Positions 18,048-28,200 of a DNA stretch of 64,000 nucleotides are shown one piece after another. Origin of the DNA: Opitutaceae bacterium TAV5 (GTDB lineage Bacteria; Verrucomicrobiota; Verrucomicrobiia; Opitutales; Opitutaceae); assembly GCA_000242935.3 (NCBI GenBank), contig CP007053.1, positions 5,069,001-5,133,000 on the forward strand. The letters run 5' to 3'. The position numbers and the translations under genes are program-made. The first letter of the stretch is position 1. Each line of letters starts with the position of its first letter. The notes under the pieces were generated by a model. It was given only the letters and a program-made list of their open reading frames with translations, was not told where the DNA came from and did no database searches.

Positions 18048-18749
18048 ATGAAAATTGCGTTTGTCAGCGGCACGAGCATCCTCCGTTCGTCCCTGTTCGC
18101 TGCCTGGGAGCAGCGGACGGTCACCACCCCGCACGGTTCCGTCTGCCTGCGCACGCGGGGGGATCACGTAGTCCTCAACCGTCACGGCGCCGGAGCCGCA
18201 CCGCTACCGCCGCACCGGATCAACCATCGCGCCCACATCGCCGCGCTCGCTTCGCTCGGTTTTCGCGAGGTGGTGACCGTTTCGTCGGTCGGCTCGCTCC
18301 GCGCCGAGCTACCGCCGGGCACGCTCGTTTCGTGCAGCGATTACGTGGCGCTTCAGCAGGGGCCGGCCACGTTTTTCGACGACGAGCTCAAGGGCGGCGC
18401 TCCGGGCATCGCCAACCGGATGCTGGAAAAAATCATCGACGGACTGGGCGAGGCGTTCCCGGTGACAACCGGGCAGACCTACGTGCAGATGCGCGGTCCG
18501 CGTTTCGAAACGAAGGCCGAGATCCGCGTCATCCGCCAGTGGGGCGACGTCGTCGGCATGACGCTGGCCCACGAAGCCGACCTCTGCACCGAGGCGGGGC
18601 TCGGCTGCACCTCGCTCGCCATCGTGGACAACTACGCCAACGGCATCGAAGGCACGGCCATCGACTTCGACCGCTTCGGCGAGCAGGTGCGTGCCAACCA
18701 GGAAAAGACCGACCGGCTCTTCGCCCGGCTGCTGGAGATTTTCGCATGA
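18048..18749 (+). CDS. 5'-methylthioadenosine/purine nucleoside phosphorylase family enzyme
   Basis: A 233-residue member of the trimeric MTAP/PNP family. It shows the N-terminal [11 protein letters not shown], the [20 protein letters not shown] motif (RHG...PPH.IN.RA), VTVSSVGSL, the core [34 protein letters not shown] and the aspartate-region [10 protein letters not shown]. Members cleave methylthioadenosine, methylthioinosine or purine nucleosides with phosphate. It is shorter than human MTAP. It overlaps the next gene, an adenosine-deaminase homologue, by ATGA, so the two probably act in turn on one nucleoside. Confidence 0.8.
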   Translation: MKIAFVSGTSILRSSLFAAWEQRTVTTPHGSVCLRTRGDHVVLNRHGAGAAPLPPHRINHRAHIAALASLGFREVVTVSSVGSLRAELPPGTLVSCSDYVALQQGPATFFDDELKGGAPGIANRMLEKIIDGLGEAFPVTTGQTYVQMRGPRFETKAEIRVIRQWGDVVGMTLAHEADLCTEAGLGCTSLAIVDNYANGIEGTAIDFDRFGEQVRANQEKTDRLFARLLEIFA

Positions 18750-19768
18750 AACCGGAAACGTATCCTGAAACAAAAGACAGGGCCGGCACGGGCGACCTGC
18801 GCGCCTTCATCCATGCCTTGCCGAAAACGGAAACGCACCTGCACATCGAGGGCGCGGTGCCGTACGAAATGCTCCATGCGTGGGATGCCGGCCGGTTCCC
18901 GGCCTCGCCGGCCTTCCGCGAACCGCATTACCGGTTTCCCGATTTTTCCTCGTTCGATGCCCTGCTGCTCGGCCACGCCGTGCCATGGTTCACCTCGGCG
19001 GAGCGTTACTACAAAACCTGCCGCGCCGTCTTCGCCGCGCACCTCGTGCAGAACGTCCGCTATGTGGAAGCCAGTTTTCATCTGCCGATGGTCGGCTTCA
19101 TCGGAGTGCCGGCGCGCGAACTCGTCGCCGCCATCCGCGCCGCCGTGCCGGCCGGGCTCGAAGTGCGCATCTTCGCCGGGATGCTGCGAGACAGTTATGA
19201 CGGCGAGTTGCGCGCCGTGATCGACGACCTCGAAAATCTCGACGACCTCGCCGGCGTGGATTTGCACGGGCACGAAAGCATGCCGACCGGGTCATGGGCG
19301 GCACCGGTCTGGCGACGGCTGCGCGAGGCCGGGAAGATCACCAAGAGCCATGCCGGCGAGTTCGACGGCGCCGCCCGCGTGCGCGAGGCGATCGAGGTGC
19401 TCGGCGTCACCCGCGTGCAGCACGGTGTGCGCGCGATCGAGGATCCCGCGGTGGTGGCGCTGGCGGCGGAGCGCGGCGTGACGTTCGACGTGTGTCCGCT
19501 CAGCAACGTTAAACTCGGCGTCGTGCCGTCACTTGCCGCGCATCCGTTGCGGCGGTTGCTGGAGGCGGGCGTGCGCTGCACGGTGAGCACGGACGATCCG
19601 CTGATGTTCGCCAACACGGTCTGCGACGAATACGCCGCGCTGGCGGCCGAGGCGGGGTTCACGCGCGCGGAACTGGCCCGCCTGGCCCGCCACGGCTGGG
19701 AAGTGGCCGACGTGCCGGCGACCATGCGCGAGCAGGCGCTGCGCGAGATCGCCCGCAGCGGTTCGTAA
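18746..19768 (+). CDS. Adenosine deaminase-like aminohydrolase
   Basis: A 340-residue TIM-barrel metal hydrolase of the adenosine/adenine deaminase family. Motifs: [15 protein letters not shown] (the HxH zinc motif), VDLHGHES, the catalytic KSHAGEF (His-x-x-Glu), [19 protein letters not shown] and VSTDDPLMF with the catalytic Asp pair. The start codon overlaps the phosphorylase stop. Likely substrates are adenosine, methylthioadenosine, or aminodeoxyfutalosine in menaquinone synthesis; the neighbour fits either of the last two. A terminator-like hairpin follows. Confidence 0.82.
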   Translation: MKPETYPETKDRAGTGDLRAFIHALPKTETHLHIEGAVPYEMLHAWDAGRFPASPAFREPHYRFPDFSSFDALLLGHAVPWFTSAERYYKTCRAVFAAHLVQNVRYVEASFHLPMVGFIGVPARELVAAIRAAVPAGLEVRIFAGMLRDSYDGELRAVIDDLENLDDLAGVDLHGHESMPTGSWAAPVWRRLREAGKITKSHAGEFDGAARVREAIEVLGVTRVQHGVRAIEDPAVVALAAERGVTFDVCPLSNVKLGVVPSLAAHPLRRLLEAGVRCTVSTDDPLMFANTVCDEYAALAAEAGFTRAELARLARHGWEVADVPATMREQALREIARSGS

Positions 19769-19769
19769 C

Positions 19770-19796
19770 GGAGCGGCGGCGTCCCGCCGCCGCTCC
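19770..19796 (+). terminator. GC hairpin after the deaminase gene
   Basis: GGAGCGGCGGCG-TCC-CGCCGCCGCTCC: a 12-bp stem with a 3-nt loop, beginning 2 bp after the stop, between two convergent genes. There is no U-tract; it may serve both directions. Its layout is like the hairpin at 4617-4642. Confidence 0.6.
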
Positions 19797-19812
19797 AATG
19801 CTCCGGGGATCT

Positions 19813-20493
19813 TTACTGCGGCGCCAGCCGCGCCAGCAACTCCGGCATCGCTTCGGCGAGCGGCAACGGCGAGTCCTTCAAAAACTCCGCGGCCTCGCTC
19901 TTGCGGCCGCGGGCGAGCAGGTTGGCGTAAACGTGCAACTCGAATTGCAGCCGCAGCGTCGTCTGTGCGCTCTCGTGGCCGAGGGCGCCGAGCAGAAAGA
20001 TCAGCGCCTCGATCGTCGAAAAATGTCCATCCCGATGCTGCGAGCGCAGCCAGTAACGGCTTTCGCCCGGCATGCGCAGGCTGACCTTGCGGCCCCAGCC
20101 TTCCGTGTGGCGAAACATGTCGTTGGCCTGCGCCCAGGTGCCGTCGATGAGGAGCACCTGGAGCGGAATGGCGGCCGGCGGAGGCGGGGCGGATGCGAGC
20201 TCTTCCAGCGGCTCGCCACGCGGGTGGAGAATCCAGAGCGTGTGCCCGGGGCGGCAGACGTTTTCCCGCGACGGCAGTTGCGTGTGCTGAAACACATGGT
20301 GCGCCGAAGCCGGGATGATGCGCCGGATCAGGTTGCCGGTGCTGGTGGGGCGCCATGTTTCGGCGGTGTGCACGAGCACATCGGCCGCGAAGGGCAGGGC
20401 GAGCGGGCGCAACCCGTCGCAGATGCACCAGCGCGGGGCGATCTGGCAGCGCGGACAACGGACGGTGCCGTGGCGGACAACACTTCGGGCCAT
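19813..20493 (-). CDS. DTW domain protein, probable tRNA-uridine aminocarboxypropyltransferase
   Basis: 226 residues. The N-terminal cysteine cluster is CPRCQIAPRWCIC. The middle has the typical ETWRPTSTGNLIRRIIP region. The signature is IDGTWAQANDMFRHTEGW, the D-x-T-W motif, followed by LRMPGESRYWLRSQHRDGHFSTIEAL. Characterised DTW proteins (TapT/TuaA, DTWD1/2) add the aminocarboxypropyl group of SAM to tRNA uridine. This one keeps the expected motifs. It is a single gene on the minus strand. Confidence 0.85.
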   Translation of the reverse strand: MARSVVRHGTVRCPRCQIAPRWCICDGLRPLALPFAADVLVHTAETWRPTSTGNLIRRIIPASAHHVFQHTQLPSRENVCRPGHTLWILHPRGEPLEELASAPPPPAAIPLQVLLIDGTWAQANDMFRHTEGWGRKVSLRMPGESRYWLRSQHRDGHFSTIEALIFLLGALGHESAQTTLRLQFELHVYANLLARGRKSEAAEFLKDSPLPLAEAMPELLARLAPQ

Positions 20494-20530
20494 GGAGGGG
20501 AGAGGTTGTATCCTGGATTCAACGGGTTGG

Positions 20531-20852
20531 AACCGCTAAAAGACGCTGAAGAACGCTAAAAACAGCTCGCGGAACAAGAGGAGCTCACGATGCCCGCCAT
20601 CTGGCGGGTGAGTGTATCCGGTTTTCGATACACTTGTTCTTTCTACTCCGGTAAGTTGGAGATATGGCCACAAAAACACAAAATTCGCATCGGGCCGGCG
20701 AGAATCCCCCGCGCGCCTATAAGCGCGATGGAGGGCTCCATGCGCGGCGAGTTTTCTTGTGCCTTTTTGTGGCCATCGAATCCGGCGTTTTATTTTGCCA
20801 GAGTGGAATTAACCGGTTCATTTTTAGCGTTCTTCAGCGTCTTTTAGCGGTT
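20531..20852. repeat. Very large nested palindrome
   Basis: Perfect 32-bp outer arms lie at 20531-20562 (AACCGCTAAAAGACGCTGAA and following) and 20821-20852. Nested inside, near 20661-20690 and 20749-20777, is a second imperfect pair (GGCCACAAAAA... / ...TTTTTGTGGCC). The centre (near 20707-20745) holds a core, CGCGCCTATAAGCGCG, with flanks that match the core of the element at 5817-5940 in reverse orientation. This accounts for almost all of the 398-bp gap before proC. No gene is evident. Confidence 0.85.
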
Positions 20853-20891
20853 GGTCTGTCTGGTTTTGGCGGCAGCCGCCCGGAGGGAGAA

Positions 20892-21704
20892 TCAGTTGCC
20901 TCGGCTGAGCTCTTCGGATCGGGTTTTGGCGGCGAGGACGGTCTCCTCGACGATGGCGCGGAAGTTGTGGGCGGCGAGGCGTTGCAGGCCGGCGAGCGTG
21001 GTGCCGTTGGGCGAGGTGACCTGGTTGCGGAGGGTTTCCGGATCGGTGCCGGTCTGCTGCATAAGTTTGCCGGAACCGAGGATCGTCTCGATGGCGAGCA
21101 GTTGCGCGGTGTCGCGGGGAAGCCCGGCGGCGACGCCGGCCTCGCGAAGGGCGGCGGCAAATTCGAAGACATAACCGGGGCCGCTGCCGCTGAGCGCGGT
21201 GACAGCGTCGAGCTGTGACTCGTCGAGCTCGATCTGGCGGCCCATCGCGCCGAGGAGATTTTGCGCGAGCGCGCGGTCGGCATCGGCGAGCGGTTTTGTG
21301 GCCGGAGAACACCAGCCGGTGATGCCGGCGCCGATGGCTCCGGGAGTGTTGGGCATGGCGCGGATGAGGTTGCGCGCGTGCGGGAAAACGGCGGAGAGGG
21401 CGGAGAGCGGCTTGCCGGCGAGAATCGAAATGACGAGTTTGCCGCGGGTGAGCTCCGCGACCGCCGGCGGGAGATCGGCGAGTTGCTGGGGTTTGATCGC
21501 GGCGACGACGACATCGGCCCCGGCAAGGAGATCTTCGGGTGTCGTGGCCGCGCGGATACCGGTGCGGGCGGAGAGTTTTTGCGCGGTGTCGTCGGCCGGA
21601 CCGCCGATGCAGGCGATGGCGGAAGGAGCGGCGATTTTGTTGGAAAGAAGGCCGGTGACGATGGCCGAGGCCATGTTACCGGCGCCGATGAAGGAGATGT
21701 TCAT
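20892..21704 (-). CDS. proC: Pyrroline-5-carboxylate reductase
   Basis: The last step of proline synthesis, reducing pyrroline-5-carboxylate with NAD(P)H. The 270-residue product begins MNISFIGAGNMASAIVTGLL, the usual Rossmann opening. It has VVVAAIKPQQLADL, the RAMPNTPGAIGAGITGW region, the C-terminal signature SGSGPGYVFEFAAALREAGVAAGL (written over residues about 170-193) and VTSPNGTTLAGLQRL. Length is normal. It is flanked by repeat elements on both sides, so it is monocistronic. Confidence 0.96.
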   Translation of the reverse strand: MNISFIGAGNMASAIVTGLLSNKIAAPSAIACIGGPADDTAQKLSARTGIRAATTPEDLLAGADVVVAAIKPQQLADLPPAVAELTRGKLVISILAGKPLSALSAVFPHARNLIRAMPNTPGAIGAGITGWCSPATKPLADADRALAQNLLGAMGRQIELDESQLDAVTALSGSGPGYVFEFAAALREAGVAAGLPRDTAQLLAIETILGSGKLMQQTGTDPETLRNQVTSPNGTTLAGLQRLAAHNFRAIVEETVLAAKTRSEELSRGN

Positions 21705-21756
21705 GAGGAATGACGAATGACGGATGATGGCGGGCGAAGGGTGCGGGACGAAAAAA

Positions 21757-21880
21757 GAATTTTTGAACAGAAGATAACGAAGGGAATGAAGGTCCGATCC
21801 GGAGAAGAAGGCGTTTCGCAGAGGGTGTTCTTTGTGTTTCTGCTCTTCGTTATCTTCGTTTCCTTCTGTTCAAAATAAAT
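21757..21880. repeat. Imperfect inverted repeat
   Basis: TTTTTGAACAGAAGATAACG at 21760 pairs imperfectly with CGTTATCTTCGTTTCCTTCTGTTCAAAA near 21848-21875 (shown as TTCTGTTCAAAA at its end). The purine-rich AAGATAACGAAG pattern recalls the other three large palindromes. It separates proC and folD. Confidence 0.6.
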
Positions 21881-21927
21881 TTCAGGGATCCGCTTGTTAT
21901 GTAATTGATCGGCCTCACAGGGAGGCG

Positions 21928-22797
21928 TCATTTCCTCCCGAGTCGGGCCTTGAGCGTGTTTTTCATGAGCATGCACACGGTCATGGGGCCGACGCCGCCG
22001 GGGACGGGCGTGATCTTGCTGGCGAGCGGGGAGACGCTCGGGAAGTGGACATCGCCGGTGAGGCGGTATCCGGTTTTTTTCGACGGGTCGGGGACGCGGT
22101 TGATGCCGACGTCGATGACGACAGCGCCGGGCTTGACCATGTCGGCAGTGACGAATTCGGCGCGGCCGATGGCGGCGATGAGGACGTCGGCCTGGCGGGT
22201 GATGGCGGGGAGATCGGCGGTGGCCGAGTGGCAGAACGTGACGGTGGCGTTGGCGCCGGCTTTTTTCTGGAGGGCGAGCAGGCCGACCGGTTTGCCGACA
22301 ATGAGCGAGCGGCCGAGAACGACGACGTGCTTGCCGCGCAGGTCGGTGCCGGAACGGGCGAGCAGCTCCATGATGCCGGCCGGGGTGCAGGCTATAAAAC
22401 CGGTGTCGTCTTCCTGGGCGATCTTGCCGATGTTGATCGTGTGGAAGCCGTCGACGTCCTTGCGGGGATCGAGGCGGCGGAAGATCGCGGCTTCGTCGAG
22501 GTGCTTGGGCAGCGGAGACTGGACGAGGATGCCGTCGACGGCGGGATCGGCGTTGAGATCGTCGATGAGCTTTTCGAGTTCGGCCTGGGTGATGGTTTCA
22601 GGCGGAAGGAGGGTGCGGCCTTCGATGCCGATTTCGGCGGCGGTTTTTTCCTTTTTCCGCACGTAGGAAACCGAGGCGGGATCCTCGCCGACGCGGACAA
22701 GCGCGAGGCAAGGCTTGCGGCCGGGGAGCGCGGCGACTGCGGTTTTGAGTTCGGCAATGATGGCCGTGGCGATCTGGTTTCCGTCGATGAGTTCCAT
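21928..22797 (-). CDS. folD: Methylenetetrahydrofolate dehydrogenase / cyclohydrolase
   Basis: A bifunctional enzyme of one-carbon metabolism that interconverts 5,10-methylene-, methenyl- and 10-formyl-tetrahydrofolate. The 289-residue product has [16 protein letters not shown] (catalytic Lys region), [14 protein letters not shown], the DVDGFH motif, [19 protein letters not shown] and [17 protein letters not shown]. The ATG at 22797 ([13 protein letters not shown]) gives the usual length; an upstream in-frame start would add unrelated residues. Confidence 0.96.
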   Translation of the reverse strand: MELIDGNQIATAIIAELKTAVAALPGRKPCLALVRVGEDPASVSYVRKKEKTAAEIGIEGRTLLPPETITQAELEKLIDDLNADPAVDGILVQSPLPKHLDEAAIFRRLDPRKDVDGFHTINIGKIAQEDDTGFIACTPAGIMELLARSGTDLRGKHVVVLGRSLIVGKPVGLLALQKKAGANATVTFCHSATADLPAITRQADVLIAAIGRAEFVTADMVKPGAVVIDVGINRVPDPSKKTGYRLTGDVHFPSVSPLASKITPVPGGVGPMTVCMLMKNTLKARLGRK

Positions 22798-22914
22798 GTG
22801 GTGAAAAAACAGGCGAAAGGCAGCCGGGTTTGCAAAACACATGAAATGGCAAAAAATCCGGCTCTCCCGGTCCGGTTTTTTACCGTGTCTTTTGGCGTGT
22901 TTCGCGGACCGGGT

Positions 22915-24030
22915 TTACTGGAGTTTGAGGGTTTCGGCGGCGATGACGATATCCTTGCTGTCGGGAGCGGGACGGATCGTGCCGTAAACGACCACCTTGC
23001 GGCCGAGAAAACTTTCGAGCTTTTCCGTGAGGAGCAGCCGGCTGGTGTCCACATAGGCGTAACGGGCGCCGGTGTCGTCGTTGAGCTGGAACGGGTACGG
23101 GCGGCTCGGGCGGAAGAACTGTTTGCTGGAGGCAAAGGTGCCGAGAATCATGCGGGGGAGACCGGTCGCGCTGGTATCGGCGGCGCGTCCGGCCGGAGCG
23201 GGGACAAAGGGCTCGGCGGGGGCAGCCGCCGCTGCCACCGGGGCGGCGACGGGAGGCGGCGTGGAAGCGGCGGCGGAAGCGGGGAAGGCGGAATCGTTGC
23301 CGGTGAGCAGGGGGGGGAGGGGGGCGACCGCATTTGCGGCCACCTCGTCGGGAGAGGGCGGGGGAGGCGGAGTCGTTGTCGGCGCGGCGGCGGGGGGCAG
23401 GGCGGATGCGGAGGCGGCGGCGTCACCGGGAACCGGTGTCTGGAGCGGGGTGAGTTGCGCGCCGCTGCCCAGGGTGAGCGTGGTATCGAAGGGCGCGACC
23501 GGAGCGGCGGCGGCGATGTCGGTCGGATCGGACGAAACGACGGTGACAACCGGAGAGGCGGCGTCGGCGGTTGCGGCGGTGGCCGGTCGGTTCCGGATAT
23601 AGCCGACGAGCGCGCGGTCGAGGGTGTATTCGGTGAATTGGCCCTTGAGGCCGACGAGGCCGGTCTTGTCGGCGGCATCGGCTGATCCGAGGACGGCGGC
23701 GGATTCGGAGGGGCTGACGCGGTACTCGGCGCCGGGCCGGATGTCGTAGTTTTTCAGGACGTCCTTGTTGGCGACGTACACACTGTGCGGCCCAGGAATT
23801 TCGACGGCAGACCAGCCTTGGGGCGGCGGAGTCGGCAGGGTGAGGGGGGAGGGGGAGCGGGAGGCGGGGAAGCTGCCGATGACGGGAGCGGTGTCGGAGG
23901 GCTGGGCGTGGACCTCGATGTCGCCGGTAGCCGGGAGGGCCGGCAGCGGTGCGGCCACGAGCAGGCTCGCGATGGCGAGGAGGGCGGAGAGGCGGGACGG
24001 ACGGGCGGCGGGCGTTGGAGTGATTTTCAT
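22915..24030 (-). CDS. Exported SH3-like, proline/alanine-rich protein
   Basis: 371 residues. Signal peptide LSALLAIASLLVAAPLPALPA is followed by a bacterial SH3-like domain (IEVHAQPSDTAPVIGSF to YVANKDVLKNYDIRPG, then a second RVSPSESAAVLGSAD part, residues about 38-135). A low-complexity Pro/Ala/Ser/Thr linker covers about 150-280. The C-terminal 80 residues (PRMILGTFASSK to VVVYGTIRPAPDSKDIVIAAETLKL) look like a small OB- or SH3-type fold. It is likely a periplasmic or cell-wall-facing protein of unknown role. Confidence 0.7.
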   Translation of the reverse strand: MKITPTPAARPSRLSALLAIASLLVAAPLPALPATGDIEVHAQPSDTAPVIGSFPASRSPSPLTLPTPPPQGWSAVEIPGPHSVYVANKDVLKNYDIRPGAEYRVSPSESAAVLGSADAADKTGLVGLKGQFTEYTLDRALVGYIRNRPATAATADAASPVVTVVSSDPTDIAAAAPVAPFDTTLTLGSGAQLTPLQTPVPGDAAASASALPPAAAPTTTPPPPPSPDEVAANAVAPLPPLLTGNDSAFPASAAASTPPPVAAPVAAAAAPAEPFVPAPAGRAADTSATGLPRMILGTFASSKQFFRPSRPYPFQLNDDTGARYAYVDTSRLLLTEKLESFLGRKVVVYGTIRPAPDSKDIVIAAETLKLQ

Positions 24031-24095
24031 TGGTCGGACGGGAAACGGACTGGTGTTCCGGAGACGATGCAGGAAACGGCTGGCGGTGTGAAGAC

Positions 24096-24995
24096 TTACC
24101 GTGCGTGACGGGAACGGGATTGTCCGGCACGTTTTTTGGCCGGATGAGTGGAGCGTTTGCCGGAGGATTTGCCGCCGGCGGGGGATTGGCGGGAGGAGCC
24201 GGGCGCGGCGGTTTTGGGGCGGGTGTAGCGGCGGCGGGTGTTGGCGGGTTGCAGGCCGGGCCGGGCGAAGAGGGTGGCGATTTCCTTGTCGTTGAGCAAC
24301 TTCATGGCGCGCATCGGGATGCCGCGCAAGGGGAAGGCGCCGATCTGGTAGCGGCGGAGGCGCTTCACTTCGTGCCCGAGGGCCATGAAGAGCTGGCGGA
24401 TCTCGCGCTTCTTGCCGTGATGCAGGTGGACGTCGAGGCTGGTGGAGAGGTCCTGGGCGTTGGGATTGACGAGAGCGGCGTACTCGACCTTGAGCTTTTC
24501 GCCCTCGATGGTAACGCCGCGCAGGAGCTTGCCGATTTTTTTGGCAGAATAGGGCTCGCCGAGGACGACGTGGTAACGCTTCACGACATCGGTGCTCGGG
24601 TGCATGAGCCGGTGGGCGAGGTCGCCGTCGGTGGTGAGAATGAGCAGGCCCTCGCTGTCCTTGTCGAGGCGGCCGGCGCAGAAAAAGCGGTAGCGGGCGA
24701 GTTCGCGCGGGATCAGATCATAGACGGTGTCGGGATTGTGCGGGTCGTCGTGCGAGCAGACGAGGCCGCGGGGCTTGTGCATGGCGAGGGTGAGCCGGGG
24801 CTGGGCGACGGGGCGCACGGACTTGCCGCGGACGGTGATCTTGTCCGTCTCGGGGTTGATTTTCTGGCCGAGGGTGGCGGGCTGCGCGTTGACCCAGACA
24901 TCGCCGTCGGAGATGAGCGTCTCGGCGGCGCGTCGGGAACAGACGCCGGCGTCGGCGAGGAACTTTTGCAGGCGGATTGTTGGGTGGTCGGGCAT
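24096..24995 (-). CDS. Pseudouridine synthase, RsuA/RluB family
   Basis: A 299-residue rRNA modification enzyme. An N-terminal S4 RNA-binding domain (IRLQKFLADAGVCSRRAAETLISDGDVWVN) precedes the catalytic domain with the GRLDKDSEGLLILTTDGDLAHRLMHP motif containing the active-site Asp. Later come YHVVLGEPYS and HHGKKREIRQLFMALGHEVKRLRRYQIG. A basic tail of about 55 residues (KRSTHPAKKRAGQSRSRHAR) is typical of RluB-like members. Target (23S U2605 for RluB, or another site) is not fixed by sequence. The start MPDHPTIRL at 24995 was chosen over a longer frame. Confidence 0.88.
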   Translation of the reverse strand: MPDHPTIRLQKFLADAGVCSRRAAETLISDGDVWVNAQPATLGQKINPETDKITVRGKSVRPVAQPRLTLAMHKPRGLVCSHDDPHNPDTVYDLIPRELARYRFFCAGRLDKDSEGLLILTTDGDLAHRLMHPSTDVVKRYHVVLGEPYSAKKIGKLLRGVTIEGEKLKVEYAALVNPNAQDLSTSLDVHLHHGKKREIRQLFMALGHEVKRLRRYQIGAFPLRGIPMRAMKLLNDKEIATLFARPGLQPANTRRRYTRPKTAAPGSSRQSPAGGKSSGKRSTHPAKKRAGQSRSRHAR

Positions 24996-25288
24996 CGCGC
25001 AGGTGTGGAAACGGGCAATTGGCGGCAATTTCGGCGGAGACGCAAGCTTCGGGGAAAGGCTGAAGGGCTGACGGAGTCCGCGGACTGAAACAGGCGGGGC
25101 ATGGCGGGACGAACATCAGCCGGGTTTTCAGCCTTCAGCCATCAGGCTTTCGGCCTTTTCGATTGCTGGTCTGATTGTGCTGGAACGGGTCTGCAAATGA
25201 AGGTGGCCGTTGTCGGCGATCTGGTAACATTTGCGGTTTTACCCGACCGGCCTTCCGGTCCCGTTTCCCGATCGCTCCCGACTATCCT

Positions 25289-28200
25289 ATGAGTAACGAC
25301 TTTTCCTTCGCTTCGGCTGCCCGCTGGATCTGGTCCGCCAGGGCCGCGCGTGCTTCCCATAATGTGGTGTGTTTCCGCCGCGAGTTCGATGTTGCCGGAA
25401 ACAACGCGGTGGCAGCGACCACGGAGGGCCGGTTATGGATCACGGCGGATTCGCGCTACGAGGTGTTCCTCAACGGAGTCTGGCTCGGCAGCGGGCCGGC
25501 GCGTTCGTGGTCGTCGCCGTGGCCGGTGGATCCGTACGAGCTGCGCGGCGCATTCCGGCCGGGCCGCAACGTCCTTGCGGTGCTCGTGCAGCATTTCGGG
25601 ATCGGCACGTTCCAGTATCTGCATGCGGAACCGGGCTTGCTCGCACAGATCGACTGGCGCGACGCCGCAGGGAAACACCGGATCGTGACGGAGGGGGGCG
25701 GGAGCGGCGAGGGCCGGAATGCAGGCGCGCACACATGGCGTGCGCAACCGCACGACGGCTTCGCCTGGCCGGTGCCGCGGATCAGTTGCATGCAGCCGTG
25801 GGAAGAGCAGGTGGACGCGCGCGCCTTTCCGCACGACTGGGCGTCCCCGGAGTTCGACGCCGCCGCGGCGGACTGGCCGGAGGCGGTCGCCTTGCGCGCC
25901 GCAGGCGAGGGGACGCACGCGGCCTTCGTGCTGCGTGACATCCCGCAACTCACGCGCGAGCCGGTGGACGCCGTGCGCGTGCGGTCCGTGGAGGCGGTGC
26001 GAACCGCGCGCTACGTATGGAACCTCAATCCGCGCGATTTTCTCAACGCTGCCGACAAGACGGCCAACGTCCCGCGCGGCCGCATGCTTCTGCTCACACA
26101 CCTTTTCAGCGAACGCGCGCAGGCGGTGCAGTTTCACCAGCCGCACCCGCGCCCGTTTCGCCCGTGGACGCTCAACGGCAAGCCGCTGGCGTTCGACGAT
26201 CACACGTTGCAGCTCACCGACACCGGCGTGGCCCATGCGCGGCTCCGCGCCGGCTGGAACACGCTCATGGTCACGCTGCCGGAGCGGGATCATTACTGGT
26301 GGACGGTGATCAGCGTGTGGACGGCACAGCCGGTGCAGTGGGCGGCGTGGCCCGCGGATGCGGGCCGGCAGTCCGCACCGCCGCGGGGCCGTAAATCCGC
26401 CGCGGCGGACGCCACGGCGAAGGAAAAGGTTGCTTCCACGCCTTGGCTGGCGATCGGGCCGTTTCGCGACACGCTGGCGCCGGAGCCCGTGACCGGCAGC
26501 GAACAACAGTTTGTCGACGCGGATGCCTCCGCGATCCTGCCCGGCGCCACGGCGGCGCGGTTCGAGGAAATCCGTGTGCGCGGCGCCCTGCGCGACGACG
26601 AGGCGCGCGAGCCCTGGGTGCGTCCGCTGACGTCGGACATGGTTGCCGGGACCGATGTGTATGCGCTCTGCGCTTCCGAACGCGTGGTGCCCGGCGTCGT
26701 GCCGCGCACGGAAAACCTGTCGGCGTTGCTCAACGACACCGCCGACCGGGCAACGGTCTGGCCGGCGGCGGATGCGGACGCACGCGCGCATGCCGACGGC
26801 GGAGACACCGGCACCGGCGTGCGCCTGCTGCTCGACTTCGGCCGCGAGGTTGTCGGCTGGCACGAGTTCGAGATCGACGCGCCGGCCGGCACGATCATCG
26901 ACAACCACAACTTCGAGTTCATCCAGCCCGACGGCCGCTTCAACCTCGCCGAGACGATGAACAATTCCTTCCGCTACGTCTGCCGCGAAGGCGTGCAGCG
27001 TTACCGCACCCTCGTGCGGCGCGGGTTTCAGTATTCGTGGTTCACGCTGCGTGCCTTCTCGCGGCCGGTGCACATCCGCCACATCCGCGTGCTCATGGGC
27101 ACGTATCCGCAGGCTCGCCAGGGAGCGTTCGCCTGTTCCGACCCCACGCTCGAACGCATCTGGGAAGCCGGCGCGCATTCCGTGCGCTGTTGTTCGGAGG
27201 ACACGTACACGGATTGCCCGAGTTTCGAGCAGACCTTCTGGGTGGGCGACGGGCGCAACGAGGCGCTCGTCGATCTCGTGGCCAACGGCGACCCGCGTCT
27301 CAGCGCGCACTCGTGGCTGCTGGCGGCGCAGAGTCTCGAGCGCTCCGACCTCGTCGAAAGCCAGGTGCCGAGCGCGTGGGAAAACATCCTGCCCGCCTGG
27401 AGTTTTTTATGGATGCGCTGGGCCGAGGAACATTTCCGCCTGACGGGCGACCGTGTCCTTGCCCGCGACATGGTCCGCTGGCTCGACCGCAACGTGGACG
27501 GCATCGAGCATTATCTCAGCCCGCGCGGTCTCCTGAAGATCCGCGCCTGGAACATGTTTGACTGGGCCGCGCTCGACACGCCGCCGGGCGGCGAAATCAC
27601 GCACCTCAACTGCCTCGCCGTCCTCGGCCTGCGTCAGGGCGCCGCGCTCGCCCGCGAACTCGGCCGCGAGGCCGTTGCGCAGGTCCGGCGCTGGACGGCG
27701 CTTGCCGACCGGATCGCCGCCGCCGTCAACGGGCATCTCTGGGATGCGAAGCGCCGCGCCTACATCGATTGCATCCGCCCGGACGGCACGCGTTCGACGG
27801 TCTTCAGCCAGCAAACCCATACCGCCGCGTACATCGCGGAGGTGCCGACGCCATCGCGCCTGAAGCGCACCCGCGAGATCATGGCGAGCGCGCCGGAAGG
27901 GTTTGTGAAGGCGGGCAGCCCCTTCTTCATGTTCTTCGTGCTCGAGGGGCTCGCCCGCGAAGGACGCGGCGACGAACTCGTGTCGCTGATTCGCGATTAC
28001 TGGGGCAAGCAGACCGATGCCGGGGCGACGACCTTTTGGGAAATGTATCACGCCGACCGTCCGCGCATGACGCGGAGCCATTGCCACGGCTGGTCGGCTG
28101 CGCCGACGTATTTTCTGAGCGCGTACGTGCTCGGTGTGCAGCCGGCGAAGCCCGGCTACGAGGTGGTGCGCATCGCGCCGCAGCCGGGCGGACTGGGCCG

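Noticed and set aside
20664-21218. A frame starting MATKTQNSHRAGENPPRAYK across the palindrome at 20531
   Set aside because: It reads through the repeat element and then antisense to proC; the same peptide words arise from the related element near 5830.
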